The notes beneath the pieces were generated by a model, which had not been told where the DNA came from, ran no database searches, and saw only the letters and a program-made list of their open reading frames with translations. 64,000 bases of DNA, taken from NCBI RefSeq assembly GCF_016741875.1, contig NZ_JAERRF010000008.1:62001-126000 (forward strand). Reading direction: 5' to 3'. The position numbers were made by a program, and so were the translations under genes. The stretch's first letter is position 1; each line of letters opens with the position of its first letter. Source of the DNA: Streptomyces coffeae. GTDB taxonomy: Bacteria; Actinomycetota; Actinomycetes; Streptomycetales; Streptomycetaceae. Shown one piece after another: positions 28,801 through 36,952 of this stretch.

Positions 28801-29946
28801 GAGAGCGTGGCGGGGCTGCGGATCGTGCAGGCGTTCCGCCGTGAGGGCTCCGGCCGGGAGCGGTTCAGCGGGCGCAGCGACGACTACCGCCAGGCGCGGG
28901 TGCGCGGCCAGTGGCTGATCTCGGTGTACTTCCCCTTCGTCCAGCTGCTGTCGTCCACCGCCGCGGCGCTGGTGCTGATCGTGGGCGCCGGACGGGTCGG
29001 GGACGGCACGCTGAGCGCGGGCGCGCTGGTCGCCTACCTCCTCTACATCGATCTGTTCTTCGCCCCCGTACAGCAGCTCTCCCAGGTCTTCGACGGCTAT
29101 CAGCAGGCCAGTGTCTCGCTCGGCCGGATCCAGGAGCTGCTGCGCGAGCCGACCACCACACCGGCGGCCGAGGCCCCCCGCGCGGTGTCCGCCGTCCGCG
29201 GCGACATCGCCTTCGAGGATGTGCGCTTCCGCTACGGCGGCGAGGGCGAGGAGGCGCTGGCGGGCATCTCGCTCACCATCCCCGCGGGCCAGACCGTGGC
29301 CTTCGTCGGGGAGACCGGCGCGGGCAAGTCCACGCTGGTCAAGCTGGTGGCCCGGTTCTACGACCCGACCGGGGGCGCGGTGCGCGTCGACGGCACGGAT
29401 CTGCGGGAGCTCGACCTCACCGGGTACCGCAACCGCCTGGGCGTCGTCCCCCAGGAGCCGTATCTCTTCCCCGGGACCGTGCGCGACGCCATCGCCTACG
29501 GACGGTCCGACGCGAGCGACGCCGAGGTGGAGGCGGCGGCGCGGGCGGTCGGCGCCCACGCCATGGTGGCCTCGCTGGACGGGGGCTATCTGCATCCGGT
29601 CTCCGAGCGCGGACGCAATCTCTCCGCCGGACAGCGGCAGTTGATCGCACTGGCGCGGGCGGAGCTGGTGGACCCGGACATCCTGCTGCTGGATGAGGCC
29701 ACCGCCGCGCTGGACCTGGCCACCGAGGCGCTGGTGAACCAGGCCACCGACCGGCTGGCGGGGCGCCGCACCACCCTGGTGGTCGCCCACCGGCTGACCA
29801 CCGCGGCCCGCGCGGACCGGGTGGTGGTGCTGGACCACGGCCGGGTCGTCGAGGACGGCACCCATGAGGAGCTGGTGGCGCGGGACGGCCGCTACGCCGC
29901 GCTGTGGCGCACCTTCACCGGCGAGGCGACGCCGGTCGGCGCGTAA
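25897..29946 (+). CDS. Two-module ABC exporter in a single chain
   Basis: 1,349 residues fusing two half-transporters: TMD1 (about 30-330), NBD1 (Walker A GASGSGKST near 380, LSGGQ near 485), a linker of about 180 residues rich in Ala/Pro/Gly (about 590-770), TMD2 (about 785-1090) and NBD2 (Walker A GETGAGKST near 1138). The sites are asymmetric: NBD1 Walker B is LLVLDDATS, with Asp replacing the catalytic Glu, and NBD2 has LSAGQ instead of LSGGQ. NBD2 Walker B is intact (LLLDEATA). The GTG at 25897 follows GGGAGGA by six bases; the in-frame ATG 78 bases upstream lacks one. Type IV (lipid/multidrug) exporter fold; substrate unknown. Confidence 0.92.
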   Translation: MTDVVAADEPETQQGWVRRLTRWCWRYRRNVLLALGSSLGGMAVMALVPLVTKLIIDDVIVGHDRSMAPWATLLIVAALAVYAFTYVRRYYGGRLALDVQHDLRTEMYAAISRLDGRRQDELSTGQIVGRATSDLQLIQGLLFMVPMMIGNVLLFLVSLVVMAVLSPLLTVVALAVAPALWVIASRSRVRLFPATWYAQGQAAAVAGVVDGAVTGVRVVKGFGQERQETGKLREVSRGLFAARLRTVKLNSRYTPALQAVPALGQVAMLALGGWMATRHQITLGTFVAFSTYLAQLVGPVRMLTMMLTVGQQARAGVERVFELIDTEPAIEERPDARELPADAPATVEFDRVTFGYDPAHPVLSEVSLRVEPGETLAVVGASGSGKSTLSMLLPRFYDVTSGAVRVGGHDVRELSYASLRAAIGLVPEDSFLFSDTVRANLAYGLPDATEEQIRAAARAAQADGFISALPGGYDTQVGEQGLTLSGGQRQRLALARAILTDPRLLVLDDATSAVDARVEHEIHEALRGVMAGRTTLLIAHRLSTLALADRVAVLDRGRLVDIGTDEELRKRCALYRRLLTDPDELGGITRDPAGQLTLRGGADPGRTSPVADRTGHERWEVSAGAFDGEAPATGLAEPELDGSAAAGGLQPPSAHGEHAADGHPTPDLAGLTAAARRRPHGGDDPEHAAAADGADPAATSAVTPELWVRRAGENPGPAVKDGGTTTAAPAPGIAGALAGMPATPDLLAKVEALPPADDTPDVDEERAVRPEKAYGLRQLLRGFGTPLLISLLLVSIDAVAGLLLPVLIRHGIDEGVQRLALGAVWAASGLALVVVLAQWAAQIGETRMTGRTGERVLYALRVKIFAQLQRLGLDYYERELTGKIMTRMTTDVDALSTFLQTGLVTAVVSLLTFFGILVALLVIDIQLALVVFATLPPLVIGTVFFRRQSVKAYELARERVSVVNADLQESVAGLRIVQAFRREGSGRERFSGRSDDYRQARVRGQWLISVYFPFVQLLSSTAAALVLIVGAGRVGDGTLSAGALVAYLLYIDLFFAPVQQLSQVFDGYQQASVSLGRIQELLREPTTTPAAEAPRAVSAVRGDIAFEDVRFRYGGEGEEALAGISLTIPAGQTVAFVGETGAGKSTLVKLVARFYDPTGGAVRVDGTDLRELDLTGYRNRLGVVPQEPYLFPGTVRDAIAYGRSDASDAEVEAAARAVGAHAMVASLDGGYLHPVSERGRNLSAGQRQLIALARAELVDPDILLLDEATAALDLATEALVNQATDRLAGRRTTLVVAHRLTTAARADRVVVLDHGRVVEDGTHEELVARDGRYAALWRTFTGEATPVGA

Positions 29947-30074
29947 CCGGGCGGTCGGCGCACGGGGGGCGCACGGAAGGCTGTGCGGCGCGGGGCGCGG
30001 CGGTCCGGTCGCCCCCGCCGGTCGCCCCGCCGTCCGTCACTCTCGGCATCCGCCCGAGATGACGCAGGGTGAGG

Positions 30075-30518
30075 TCAGAGCTCCATGCCACTGGCCCGCG
30101 CTATGCCCTCCACCTCGCGCCGGTCCCGCTCCCGCTGCTCCGCCTCGGCGGCCACCCGCTGCTTGTGGCGGTACAGGAAATCGGGGTCGCCCGCCCGCTC
30201 CTGGGGGACCAGCACCTTCATCCCCTTGGCGTGCGGGCTGTCGCCGAGATCGACCACCACCCGCTCGTCCTGGGAGGTGAGCAGACCGAACAGCACCAGC
30301 AGCTCGGCCTGCAAGGCGGGAGTGAACAGCTCCTTCTCCTCCGGACCCATACCGAGCTCATAGGTCCCCCCGCGGACGGCCGGTGAGGTGCTCAGCTCGC
30401 GCAGCAGCCGCATCAGCAGCTCGAGCGAGCGCGGATCGATCCGTTCCTGCAACTCCGTCAGATACCGCGTCAGCCGCTCGGCCCGTTCACTCCGGTCGTG
30501 CCGTTCGTCTCGGTCCAT
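30075..30518 (-). CDS. Hypothetical protein
   Basis: 147 residues, mostly helical and charged. The N-terminal part (RLTRYLTELQERIDPRSLELL) and the C-terminal EAEQRERDRREVEGIARASG could form coiled coils. The middle contains VVVDLGDSPHAKGMKVLVPQ. No membrane segment, and I do not recognise a family. No ribosome-binding site is evident before the ATG at 30518; upstream ATG/GTG codons add a few residues only. It is convergent with the ABC exporter. Confidence 0.65.
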   Translation of the reverse strand: MDRDERHDRSERAERLTRYLTELQERIDPRSLELLMRLLRELSTSPAVRGGTYELGMGPEEKELFTPALQAELLVLFGLLTSQDERVVVDLGDSPHAKGMKVLVPQERAGDPDFLYRHKQRVAAEAEQRERDRREVEGIARASGMEL

Positions 30519-30701
30519 GTACGCAGCATGGGCCATCACAGCCCGCTACGAAAGAGGGCGGTAGCAACAACTCTCCGTATTCGACCTCCTGTTGGCGGAG
30601 GGAGAGACACCAGGGGCCCTAGCGGCTCCGGGTGTGCCACGAGTAGGTTCTCGGCGACCTGTGTCAATTCATGGGAAACCAGGGGAAGAAGAGGAGGCCG
30701 C

Positions 30702-32105
30702 ATGGGCAAGGCGCTCAGATGGCTGTTGTCGCTGGTGATACTCGTGGGGGCGGCCGGATGGGGTGCGGGGAACGCCTCCGCGCACCCGGCCGCCCCCAAG
30801 GAGCCGGACATCAAGGAACGTGTCCTCGGCATTCCGGGGATGAGCTTCGTCGAGGAGAAGCCCTACGAGGGCTACCGCTTCCTCGTCTTCAACTACACCC
30901 AGCCGGTGGACCACCGGCATCCGTCGAAGGGGACCTTCCAGCAGCGCTTCACCCTGCTGCACAAGGCCACGGACCGGCCGACGGTGTTCTTCACCTCGGG
31001 CTACAACGTCAACACCACTCCGCGCCGCAGCGAGCCCACACAGCTCGTCGACGGCAACCAGGTGTCGATGGAGTATCGATTCTTCACTCCCTCCCGGCCG
31101 CAGCCCGCCGACTGGTCGAAGCTGGACATCTGGCAGGCCGCCAGCGACCAGCACCGCCTCTACCAGGCGCTGAAGCCCGTCTACGGCAAGAAGTGGCTGG
31201 CCACCGGCGGCAGCAAGGGCGGGATGACGGCGACCTACTACCGCCGCTTCTTCCCCCGCGACATGGCCGGAACGATCGCCTACGTCGCCCCCAACGACGT
31301 GGTGAACAAGGAGGATTCGGCCTACGACCGCTTCTTCCGCGACGTCGGCACGGCCGAGTGCCGCACCAAGCTCAACGCGGTGCAGCGGGAGGCGCTGGTG
31401 CGCCGTGACGAGATCGTGGCGCGCTACCAGAAGTGGGCCGACGAGGAGAAGCAGACCTTCACCGTCGTCGGCAGCGCCGACAAGGCGTACGAGAACGTGG
31501 TGCTGGACCTGGTGTGGGCCTTCTGGCAGTACCACCTGCTGAAGGACTGCGCGGACGTGCCCGCGCCCACCGCCTCGACCGATGAGCTCTACAGCTTCAT
31601 CGACGAGATCTCCGGCTTCTCCGCCTACACCGACCAGGGTCTTGAGACCTACACGCCGTATTACTACCAGGCGGGCACCGAGCTGGGCTCGCCCTCCTTC
31701 CGCACCCCGCACCTGGACGGGCTGCTGCGCTACCCGGGCATCTACGCCCCGCGCAACTACGTCCCCCGGGACATCCCCATGCACTTCAAGACCCGGGCGA
31801 TGCGCGATGTGGACAGCTGGGTGCGCCAGGACGCGCAGCGGATGATGTTCGTGTACGGGCAGAACGACCCGTGGGGCGCGGAGCCGTTCCGGCTCGGCAA
31901 GGGCGCAGAGGACTCGTACGTCTACACCGTCGCGGGCGGCAACCACGGCTCGAACATCGCCGGGCTGGCGGCCGATGAGAAGACGAAGGCCACCGAGGCG
32001 GTCCAGCGGTGGGCGGGGGTCTCCCCGGCCGGCAAGCCGCTGGCGCCCGCCGACAAGCGGCTGGACAAGCGCGAGATCGAGCGCCGGCCGGCCTTGCGGC
32101 CGTAA
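30702..32105 (+). CDS. Secreted S37-family aminopeptidase (PS-10 / tripeptidyl aminopeptidase type)
   Basis: 467 residues with a signal peptide (MGKALRWLLSLVILVGAAGW, cleavage after NASA). MEROPS S37 proteins are serine peptidases with an alpha/beta-hydrolase fold that release tri- or tetrapeptides from N-termini. The nucleophile is Ser171 in ATGGSKGGMTATYYRRFFP. The acid is probably in VYGQNDPWGAEPF and the His in AGGNHGSNI. GAGGAGG lies four to five bases before the ATG. Role: extracellular protein degradation, possibly linked to differentiation as for other secreted streptomycete tripeptidyl aminopeptidases. Confidence 0.88.
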   Translation: MGKALRWLLSLVILVGAAGWGAGNASAHPAAPKEPDIKERVLGIPGMSFVEEKPYEGYRFLVFNYTQPVDHRHPSKGTFQQRFTLLHKATDRPTVFFTSGYNVNTTPRRSEPTQLVDGNQVSMEYRFFTPSRPQPADWSKLDIWQAASDQHRLYQALKPVYGKKWLATGGSKGGMTATYYRRFFPRDMAGTIAYVAPNDVVNKEDSAYDRFFRDVGTAECRTKLNAVQREALVRRDEIVARYQKWADEEKQTFTVVGSADKAYENVVLDLVWAFWQYHLLKDCADVPAPTASTDELYSFIDEISGFSAYTDQGLETYTPYYYQAGTELGSPSFRTPHLDGLLRYPGIYAPRNYVPRDIPMHFKTRAMRDVDSWVRQDAQRMMFVYGQNDPWGAEPFRLGKGAEDSYVYTVAGGNHGSNIAGLAADEKTKATEAVQRWAGVSPAGKPLAPADKRLDKREIERRPALRP

Positions 32106-32151
32106 AGCGGGGCGGAGCCCTCGTCCCCGTTCCGGCGGGACGGAGGTGTAC

Positions 32152-32180
32152 GGGGCCGGGGGCGAACTGCCCCCGGCCCC
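32152..32180. terminator. Bidirectional terminator between the peptidase and GH3 genes
   Basis: Perfect 12-bp stem (GGGGCCGGGGGC and complement) with loop GAACT, between two convergent stop codons. Confidence 0.85.
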
Positions 32181-32194
32181 TTCCGCTTGCGCCG

Positions 32195-34144
32195 TCAGTC
32201 GTAGGACAGACCGTGCCCGATGGGGTACAGCACCCGGGACGGCTCGTCCGCGTCCCGTACCGCCACCGGCAGCCGTCCGCGCGGATCCGCCTTGCCCGCG
32301 ATCACCCGGGCCGCCGCGCGCAGTTCCACATCCGTCCATGAGTAGGCGGCCAGCGACGCCCCGGGCTCGGTGTCCGCACCGCGCAGCCGCGCGATGTCGT
32401 ACGGATTGCGGATGGCCAGGTGCACCACCGGTTTCCCGGTGGCCACCAGCGCCGAGACCAGGGTCCGCTGCGCCGATCCGGCGCCCACGTTGTACGTCGC
32501 CACGACCACCGCGTCCCGGCCCCGGGCCGCCGCGACCGCCTCGTCGATCCGGCCCGGCGAGGGATCGGGCGCGGTACCCGTACCGGTGGACAGCGCCTCC
32601 GCCGAGAACCCGAGACCGTTCAGGGCGCGGGCGAGCACGGCCGTCGGCGGCCCGCCGGTCCCGGACGGAGAGGCAGGGTCCACCCCCACCACCAGCAGCC
32701 GGTGGTGGCGCTTGCGGGACAGCGGCAGCAGCCCCTCGCGGTTGGTGAGCAGGGTGGTGGTGCGCTCGGCGATCCGGTCGGCGGCGGCGCGGTGCTTGCG
32801 GATGCCGACCGTGCGGTCCACCTCCCGCGCGCTGGTGTACGGATCGTCGAACAGGCCGCGGCGCGCCTTGAGTTCCAGGATGCGCCGCAGTGACGTGTCG
32901 ATCCGCTCCTCGGTGATCTCGCCGTCCCGTACGGCCTTGTGGACCCCGCGCCAGGCGGCGGTCAGGTCCGGCGGGTTGAGCAGCTGGTCCACGCCCGCCT
33001 TCAGCGCGAGCACCGGCACCCGGTCGTCGCCGTACTTCTTGCGCACGCCCTCCATGCCGAGCGAGTCGGTGACCACCACCCCGTCGTAGCCCAGTTCCTC
33101 GCGCAGCACGCCGGTGAGGATGGGCCGGGAGAGGGTGGCGGGGTCGTCGGCCGGGTCCAGGGCCGGGAACAGCAGATGCGCGGTCATGATCGAGTCGATG
33201 CCCGCGTCGATGGCGGCCCGGAACGGGGGTGCGTCCAGCCGCTCCCACTCCTTGCGGGAGTGGGTGATCACCGGCAGGCCGACATGGCTGTCCACGGTGG
33301 TGTCGCCGTGCCCGGGGAAGTGCTTGGCCGTGGCCGCCACCCCCGCGCTCTGGTACCCCGCGACCTGGGCGGCGACCAGGCGGGCAGCGGCCTGCGGGTC
33401 GGCCCCGAAGGACCGTACGCCGATCACCGGGTTGGCCGGATTGACGTTGACGTCGGCGACCGGGGCGTAGTCCTGCCGGATGCCGAGCGCGGCCAGCTCG
33501 GCTCCGGCGATCCGGCCCGCGGAGTGCGCGTCCTTCGCGCTGCCGCCCGCGCCGAGCGCCATCGCGCCGGGCAGGAGGGTGGCCGGGGCGCCGACACGGG
33601 CCACGATGCCGTGCTCCTGGTCCGTGGAGAGCAGCAGCGGCACGGGGGCCCGGCGGTCTCCCAGCGCGGCCTTCTGGATGCCGTTGGAGAGCGCGGCGAC
33701 CTGGTGGGGGTCGCGGATGTTGTGCGTCCAGCCGAAGTAGATGATCCCGCCGATGTGGTACTTCGCGATCAGCTCGGCGGCGTTGGCGACACCCAGCTCC
33801 TTCTGGTTCGACGCGACGTCGGCGGGGTCGGGCGCGGTGGCCGAGTGCCCGTACACCCGCATCACGAAGAGCTGGCCGATCTTCTGGTCCAGCGTCATCC
33901 GCCCGATGAGCGCGTCGACGCGGTCGCGGTGGTGGTCGCGGGCGGTGTCCCCGTCGCGGGTCGCGGCCCGGTCCCCGGCCGTACCGGGCCCGGCACCGGG
34001 GCGGGTGGCCGGGGAGGTGGTGGAGCGGGACGGATGGCGCGCCGGGGTGCCGCCGAGCGCCCCCGGGGCGCAGGCGGTCGCGGCGGCGGCCACGGTGGCG
34101 GCGGTGGCGGCGAGCAGGGCGCGGCGTGACGTGGGCTCGGGCAC
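32195..34144 (-). CDS. GH3 beta-N-acetylglucosaminidase-like lipoprotein
   Basis: 649 residues. The GTG at 34142-34144 has GGAAGGAG six bases upstream. The N-terminus SRRALLAATAATVAAAATAC combines a twin-arginine-like motif with a lipobox, so export as a lipoprotein, perhaps via Tat, is predicted. The GH3 barrel (about 80-400) carries the NagZ-type loop KHFPGHGDTTVDSH (about 273-286) with the Asp-His acid/base pair, and the nucleophile is likely Asp in VVVTDSLGMEG. A C-terminal GH3_C domain (about 450-645) is present, unlike short NagZ. Likely releases GlcNAc from muropeptide or chitin fragments. Corresponds to SCO2758 by position. Confidence 0.85.
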   Translation of the reverse strand: MPEPTSRRALLAATAATVAAAATACAPGALGGTPARHPSRSTTSPATRPGAGPGTAGDRAATRDGDTARDHHRDRVDALIGRMTLDQKIGQLFVMRVYGHSATAPDPADVASNQKELGVANAAELIAKYHIGGIIYFGWTHNIRDPHQVAALSNGIQKAALGDRRAPVPLLLSTDQEHGIVARVGAPATLLPGAMALGAGGSAKDAHSAGRIAGAELAALGIRQDYAPVADVNVNPANPVIGVRSFGADPQAAARLVAAQVAGYQSAGVAATAKHFPGHGDTTVDSHVGLPVITHSRKEWERLDAPPFRAAIDAGIDSIMTAHLLFPALDPADDPATLSRPILTGVLREELGYDGVVVTDSLGMEGVRKKYGDDRVPVLALKAGVDQLLNPPDLTAAWRGVHKAVRDGEITEERIDTSLRRILELKARRGLFDDPYTSAREVDRTVGIRKHRAAADRIAERTTTLLTNREGLLPLSRKRHHRLLVVGVDPASPSGTGGPPTAVLARALNGLGFSAEALSTGTGTAPDPSPGRIDEAVAAARGRDAVVVATYNVGAGSAQRTLVSALVATGKPVVHLAIRNPYDIARLRGADTEPGASLAAYSWTDVELRAAARVIAGKADPRGRLPVAVRDADEPSRVLYPIGHGLSYD

Positions 34145-34254
34145 CCGCACTCCTTCCGTCGGGGTCTGGAGGGGGTGGCTGGTGTGTGCTCTGACACCGT
34201 TCAGTGGAAAGCAGATCCGGGTCAATGGGAATGGCCTTTTCGGTGCAACTTCGG

Positions 34255-34767
34255 TCAGGAGAAGACCGGTTCCGATGGCAGGCGCTCCTTCGGCACCACG
34301 AAGACGGCGATGATATGGAACGGTGCGAAGCATTCCGGCGGTGGCGCGGGATGCCGCCCCGCGATGAGCGTCAGCCGCTCCCCGGACCGCCGCAGCGTCG
34401 CCGACGGCCACTGCGCGCAGCCGGTGGTCGTGGACCAGCCGACCAGCGCGGTCCGCGAGAAGTCGGTGTCCCGGGCCTTGGCGGTGATGGCGTCGGCCCG
34501 CTTGCCGAAGTGGTGGGCGAAGGCATCGAGTTCGGCCGTGGTGCGCAGCACCGTGTGGATCTCCGGGACACCGCCGGAGGCGCTGGTGAAGTAGGCCGCC
34601 CCGGTGTCGATCCGCCCGGCGCTCCGGGAGGGGGAGACGCCGCCGGCGCTCTGGGAGGGGTGCGCACCGGCGGCGGGATGCTGCTGGCCGCAGGCGCCGG
34701 AGAGGGTGATCAGCGACGCAGCCAGCAGTGAGGCCGATACCGCTCTGCGGAGACTCCCCGTCAGCAC
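34255..34767 (-). CDS. Putative lipoprotein, unknown function
   Basis: About 170 residues from a GTG at 34765-34767. The N-terminus SLRRAVSASLLAASLITLSGACGQQ is a lipoprotein signal with the lipobox LSGAC (shown in part: a basic start, a hydrophobic stretch, Cys about residue 26). The mature part has one small folded domain ending FHIIAVFVVPKERLP. The frame is open further upstream to a GTG at 34920 with GGGGGG before it; that longer form would add a His-rich segment and put the signal internally, so I prefer the shorter one. Lies downstream of the lysR gene on the same strand. I recognise no family. Confidence 0.6.
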   Translation of the reverse strand: MLTGSLRRAVSASLLAASLITLSGACGQQHPAAGAHPSQSAGGVSPSRSAGRIDTGAAYFTSASGGVPEIHTVLRTTAELDAFAHHFGKRADAITAKARDTDFSRTALVGWSTTTGCAQWPSATLRRSGERLTLIAGRHPAPPPECFAPFHIIAVFVVPKERLPSEPVFS

Positions 34768-34829
34768 ATCGCTTGGACGCCCGGCCCGCCGGGGCGGTTC
34801 CGGGTGCGGTGCGGAATTCTTGCCGTGCT

Positions 34830-34865
34830 GAGGGCCGTGGTGCGGGCCGTGGTGAGGGCCGTGGT
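34830..34865. repeat. 12-bp tandem repeat, three copies
   Basis: Three head-to-tail copies of a 12-base unit (GAGGGCCGTGGT, with GCGGGCCGTGGT in the middle copy). It lies between the lysR stop and the lipoprotein start. On the minus strand, in the frame of the lipoprotein, the unit encodes Gly-Pro-His-His. Confidence 0.8.
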
Positions 34866-34941
34866 GAGGAACGGGACACACCCGCCCATAGTGACAGTGC
34901 CCCCGGCCCCGCGCCGCCACCGAACCCCCCGACGCGTCGGG

Positions 34942-35856
34942 TCAGGTGGTCCGCTGGGGCCAGAGCTCGCGCAGCAGGCGGACGCTCTCGGTGATGGCCG
35001 GGCGGCGGGAGGCGCCGGTGCGCCACAGGGCGTACAGCCGTCGTACCGGGACCGGTTCGAGGGGGACCGCCCGCACCTCCTCCGGCAGCGGGCCGCGCCC
35101 CAGGCGCGGCATCAGGGCGATCCCGAGACCGGCCGCGACCAGCGCGATCTGGGTGTGGTTCTCCGCCGCCTGATAGGCGAGGTCCGGTTCATGGCCCGAC
35201 GCCCGCAGCGTACGGACCAGCCAGTCGTGGCACACCGACCCCGGCGGCTGGCAGATCCAGCGCTGGCCCGGCAGATCGTCGCGGCTCAGTGCCCGCTCCC
35301 GGCCGCGTTCGGCCAGCGGATGTCCGGCCGGGGCCAGGATGTCGCAGGAGTCGTCCCCGATGACCGCGCGGTCCAGACCCTCCGGGGCGGGCAGCGGTGC
35401 GATGTCCCAGTCGTGGGCGACCGCCATGTCGATCACGCCCTGCGCCACCAGGTCCACCGACAGATGCGGATCCACTTCCAGCAGCCGGGCGTCCAGCGAG
35501 GGGTGCTCCTCGCGCACCCGCGCCAGCACCGGGGGCATCAGCCCGCGCGCCGCCGTGGCGAACGCGCCGATCACCAGCCGTCCGGTGGGACGGCCGCGCC
35601 GCTCCTCCAGCGTGGTCTCCGCCTGCTCGACGATGGCCAGCAACTGCTGGGCGGTGGCGGCCAGATGCTGGGCCGCGTCGGTCAGCGCGATGCCCCGGCC
35701 CTGGCGCTCCAGGAGGGTCGTACGGGTCTCCCGCTCCAACTTGGCGATCTGCTGCGACACCGCGGACGGGGTGTAGCCGAGCGCCGTCGCCGCGGCGCTC
35801 ACCGACCCGTGCACGGCGACCGCGTGCAGGGCCCGCAGCCGGGCCAGATCCAGCAT
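34942..35856 (-). CDS. LysR-family transcriptional regulator
   Basis: 304 residues: winged HTH (about 1-62; LDLARLRALHAVAVHGSVSA then LGYTPSAVSQQIAKLERE) and a LysR substrate-binding domain (about 90-295). The ATG at 35854-35856 has AGAGAGGGG six bases upstream. It is divergent from an EamA-type exporter gene, with a LysR-type palindrome between, so the exporter is the probable target. LysR/EamA pairs commonly control export of amino acids or metabolites; the effector is unknown. Confidence 0.9.
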   Translation of the reverse strand: MLDLARLRALHAVAVHGSVSAAATALGYTPSAVSQQIAKLERETRTTLLERQGRGIALTDAAQHLAATAQQLLAIVEQAETTLEERRGRPTGRLVIGAFATAARGLMPPVLARVREEHPSLDARLLEVDPHLSVDLVAQGVIDMAVAHDWDIAPLPAPEGLDRAVIGDDSCDILAPAGHPLAERGRERALSRDDLPGQRWICQPPGSVCHDWLVRTLRASGHEPDLAYQAAENHTQIALVAAGLGIALMPRLGRGPLPEEVRAVPLEPVPVRRLYALWRTGASRRPAITESVRLLRELWPQRTT

Positions 35857-35886
35857 GGGGCGCCCCTCTCTCACCTTTCACGTTCG

Positions 35887-35904
35887 CTGCATCCAACCAT
35901 GCAG
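35887..35904. promoter_or_regulatory. LysR-type box between the regulator and EamA genes
   Basis: CTGCAT-N6-ATGCAG is a perfect inverted repeat that satisfies the T-N11-A rule of LysR boxes. It lies 30 bp from the regulator start and 46 bp from the transporter start. Confidence 0.6.
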
Positions 35905-35950
35905 ATATCCGCGCTGGTGCTACAAGGTCATCGGACGTGATCCTCGACCC

Positions 35951-36952
35951 ATGCGACCAGCACACATCGCCCTCGCCGTTCTCGTCGCCGCCGTCTGGGG
36001 CGTCAACTTCACGGTCATCGAGGTGGGGCTCGACCACTTCCCGCCGCTGCTCTTCTGCTCCCTGCGGTTCCTCGTGGCGGCCCTGCCCGCGGTGTTCCTG
36101 GTCGGACCCCCGCGGGTCGCCTGGCGCTGGATCCTCGGGGTCGGGCTGGCGCTGGGGGTGGCCAAGTTCGGGCTGCTGTTCATCGGGATGCACGAGGGGA
36201 TGCCCGCCGGTCTGTCCTCGCTGGTGCTCCAGATCCAGGCCGTCTTCACCGCGCTGTTCGCCTCCGTCGTCCTGGCCGAACGCCCCACCCGGGTCCGGCT
36301 GCTGGGCATGGGCGTCGCCCTCACCGGGATCGCGGTGGCCGCCGCCGACGAGGGCACCTCCGGTCCGCTCCTCGGCTTTGTGCTGGTGATCGCGGCGGCG
36401 GCGTTCTGGGGCGTCTCCAACGTCCTCACCCGCAAGGCCGCGCCGCCCGACGCGCTGAGCTTCATGGTGTGGGTGAGCCTGGTGCCGGTGCTGCCGCTGC
36501 TCGGGCTCTCGCTGCTGTTCGAGGGCGCCGAGCCCGACCTCCGGGCGCTGGCCCGGATCGACTGGGCCGGGGCGGGCACGATCGTCTACGTCGCCTGGAT
36601 CACCACCGTGTTCGGCTTCGGTGTGTGGGGCTTCCTGCTGCGCACCTACGACGCCTCGGCGGTCGCGCCCTTCTCCCTGCTGGTGCCGGTGTTCGGAATG
36701 TCCTCGGCGGCGCTGGTGCTCGGGGAGGGGATCAGCCCGCTGCGCTGGCTGGCGGCCGCGTTGCTGGTCGGCGGCGTGGCGCTGACCTCCTTCCCGGCCG
36801 CCCGGCTGCGCGGTCTGCTCAGGCCGCGTCGGCGAGCAGCCGCAGCAGATGCTCCCGGCCCGGAGCGAGCAGCCCCGGCAGCTCCGGAGCCTGCGGGTAC
36901 CAGCGCTTCTCGTACTCCCAGCACAGCCAGCCGTCCCAGCCTTCACGGCTGA
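35951..36952 (+). CDS. EamA (DMT superfamily) exporter with a C-terminal extension
   Basis: 333 residues from the ATG at 35951. Two EamA repeats give about ten membrane helices (first helix HIALAVLVAAVWGVNFTVIE; second repeat begins near FVLVIAAAAFWGVSNVL). The hydrophobic part ends near residue 290 (FPAARLRGLLRPR). Beyond that are about 40 Ala/Pro/Ser-rich residues encoded entirely within the antisense of the next gene: the last 134 bases overlap the 3' end of the convergent isomerase gene. The normal stop seems to have been lost. Likely exports an amino acid or metabolite under control of the divergent LysR protein. Confidence 0.88.
   Translation: MRPAHIALAVLVAAVWGVNFTVIEVGLDHFPPLLFCSLRFLVAALPAVFLVGPPRVAWRWILGVGLALGVAKFGLLFIGMHEGMPAGLSSLVLQIQAVFTALFASVVLAERPTRVRLLGMGVALTGIAVAAADEGTSGPLLGFVLVIAAAAFWGVSNVLTRKAAPPDALSFMVWVSLVPVLPLLGLSLLFEGAEPDLRALARIDWAGAGTIVYVAWITTVFGFGVWGFLLRTYDASAVAPFSLLVPVFGMSSAALVLGEGISPLRWLAAALLVGGVALTSFPAARLRGLLRPRRRAAAADAPGPERAAPAAPEPAGTSASRTPSTASRPSLHG

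Noticed and set aside
26392..29865. Frame of 1,157 codons opposite the ABC exporter
   Set aside because: Antisense artefact of G+C bias; composition is Gly/Arg/Gln-rich with no recognisable fold, while the exporter has all ABC motifs.
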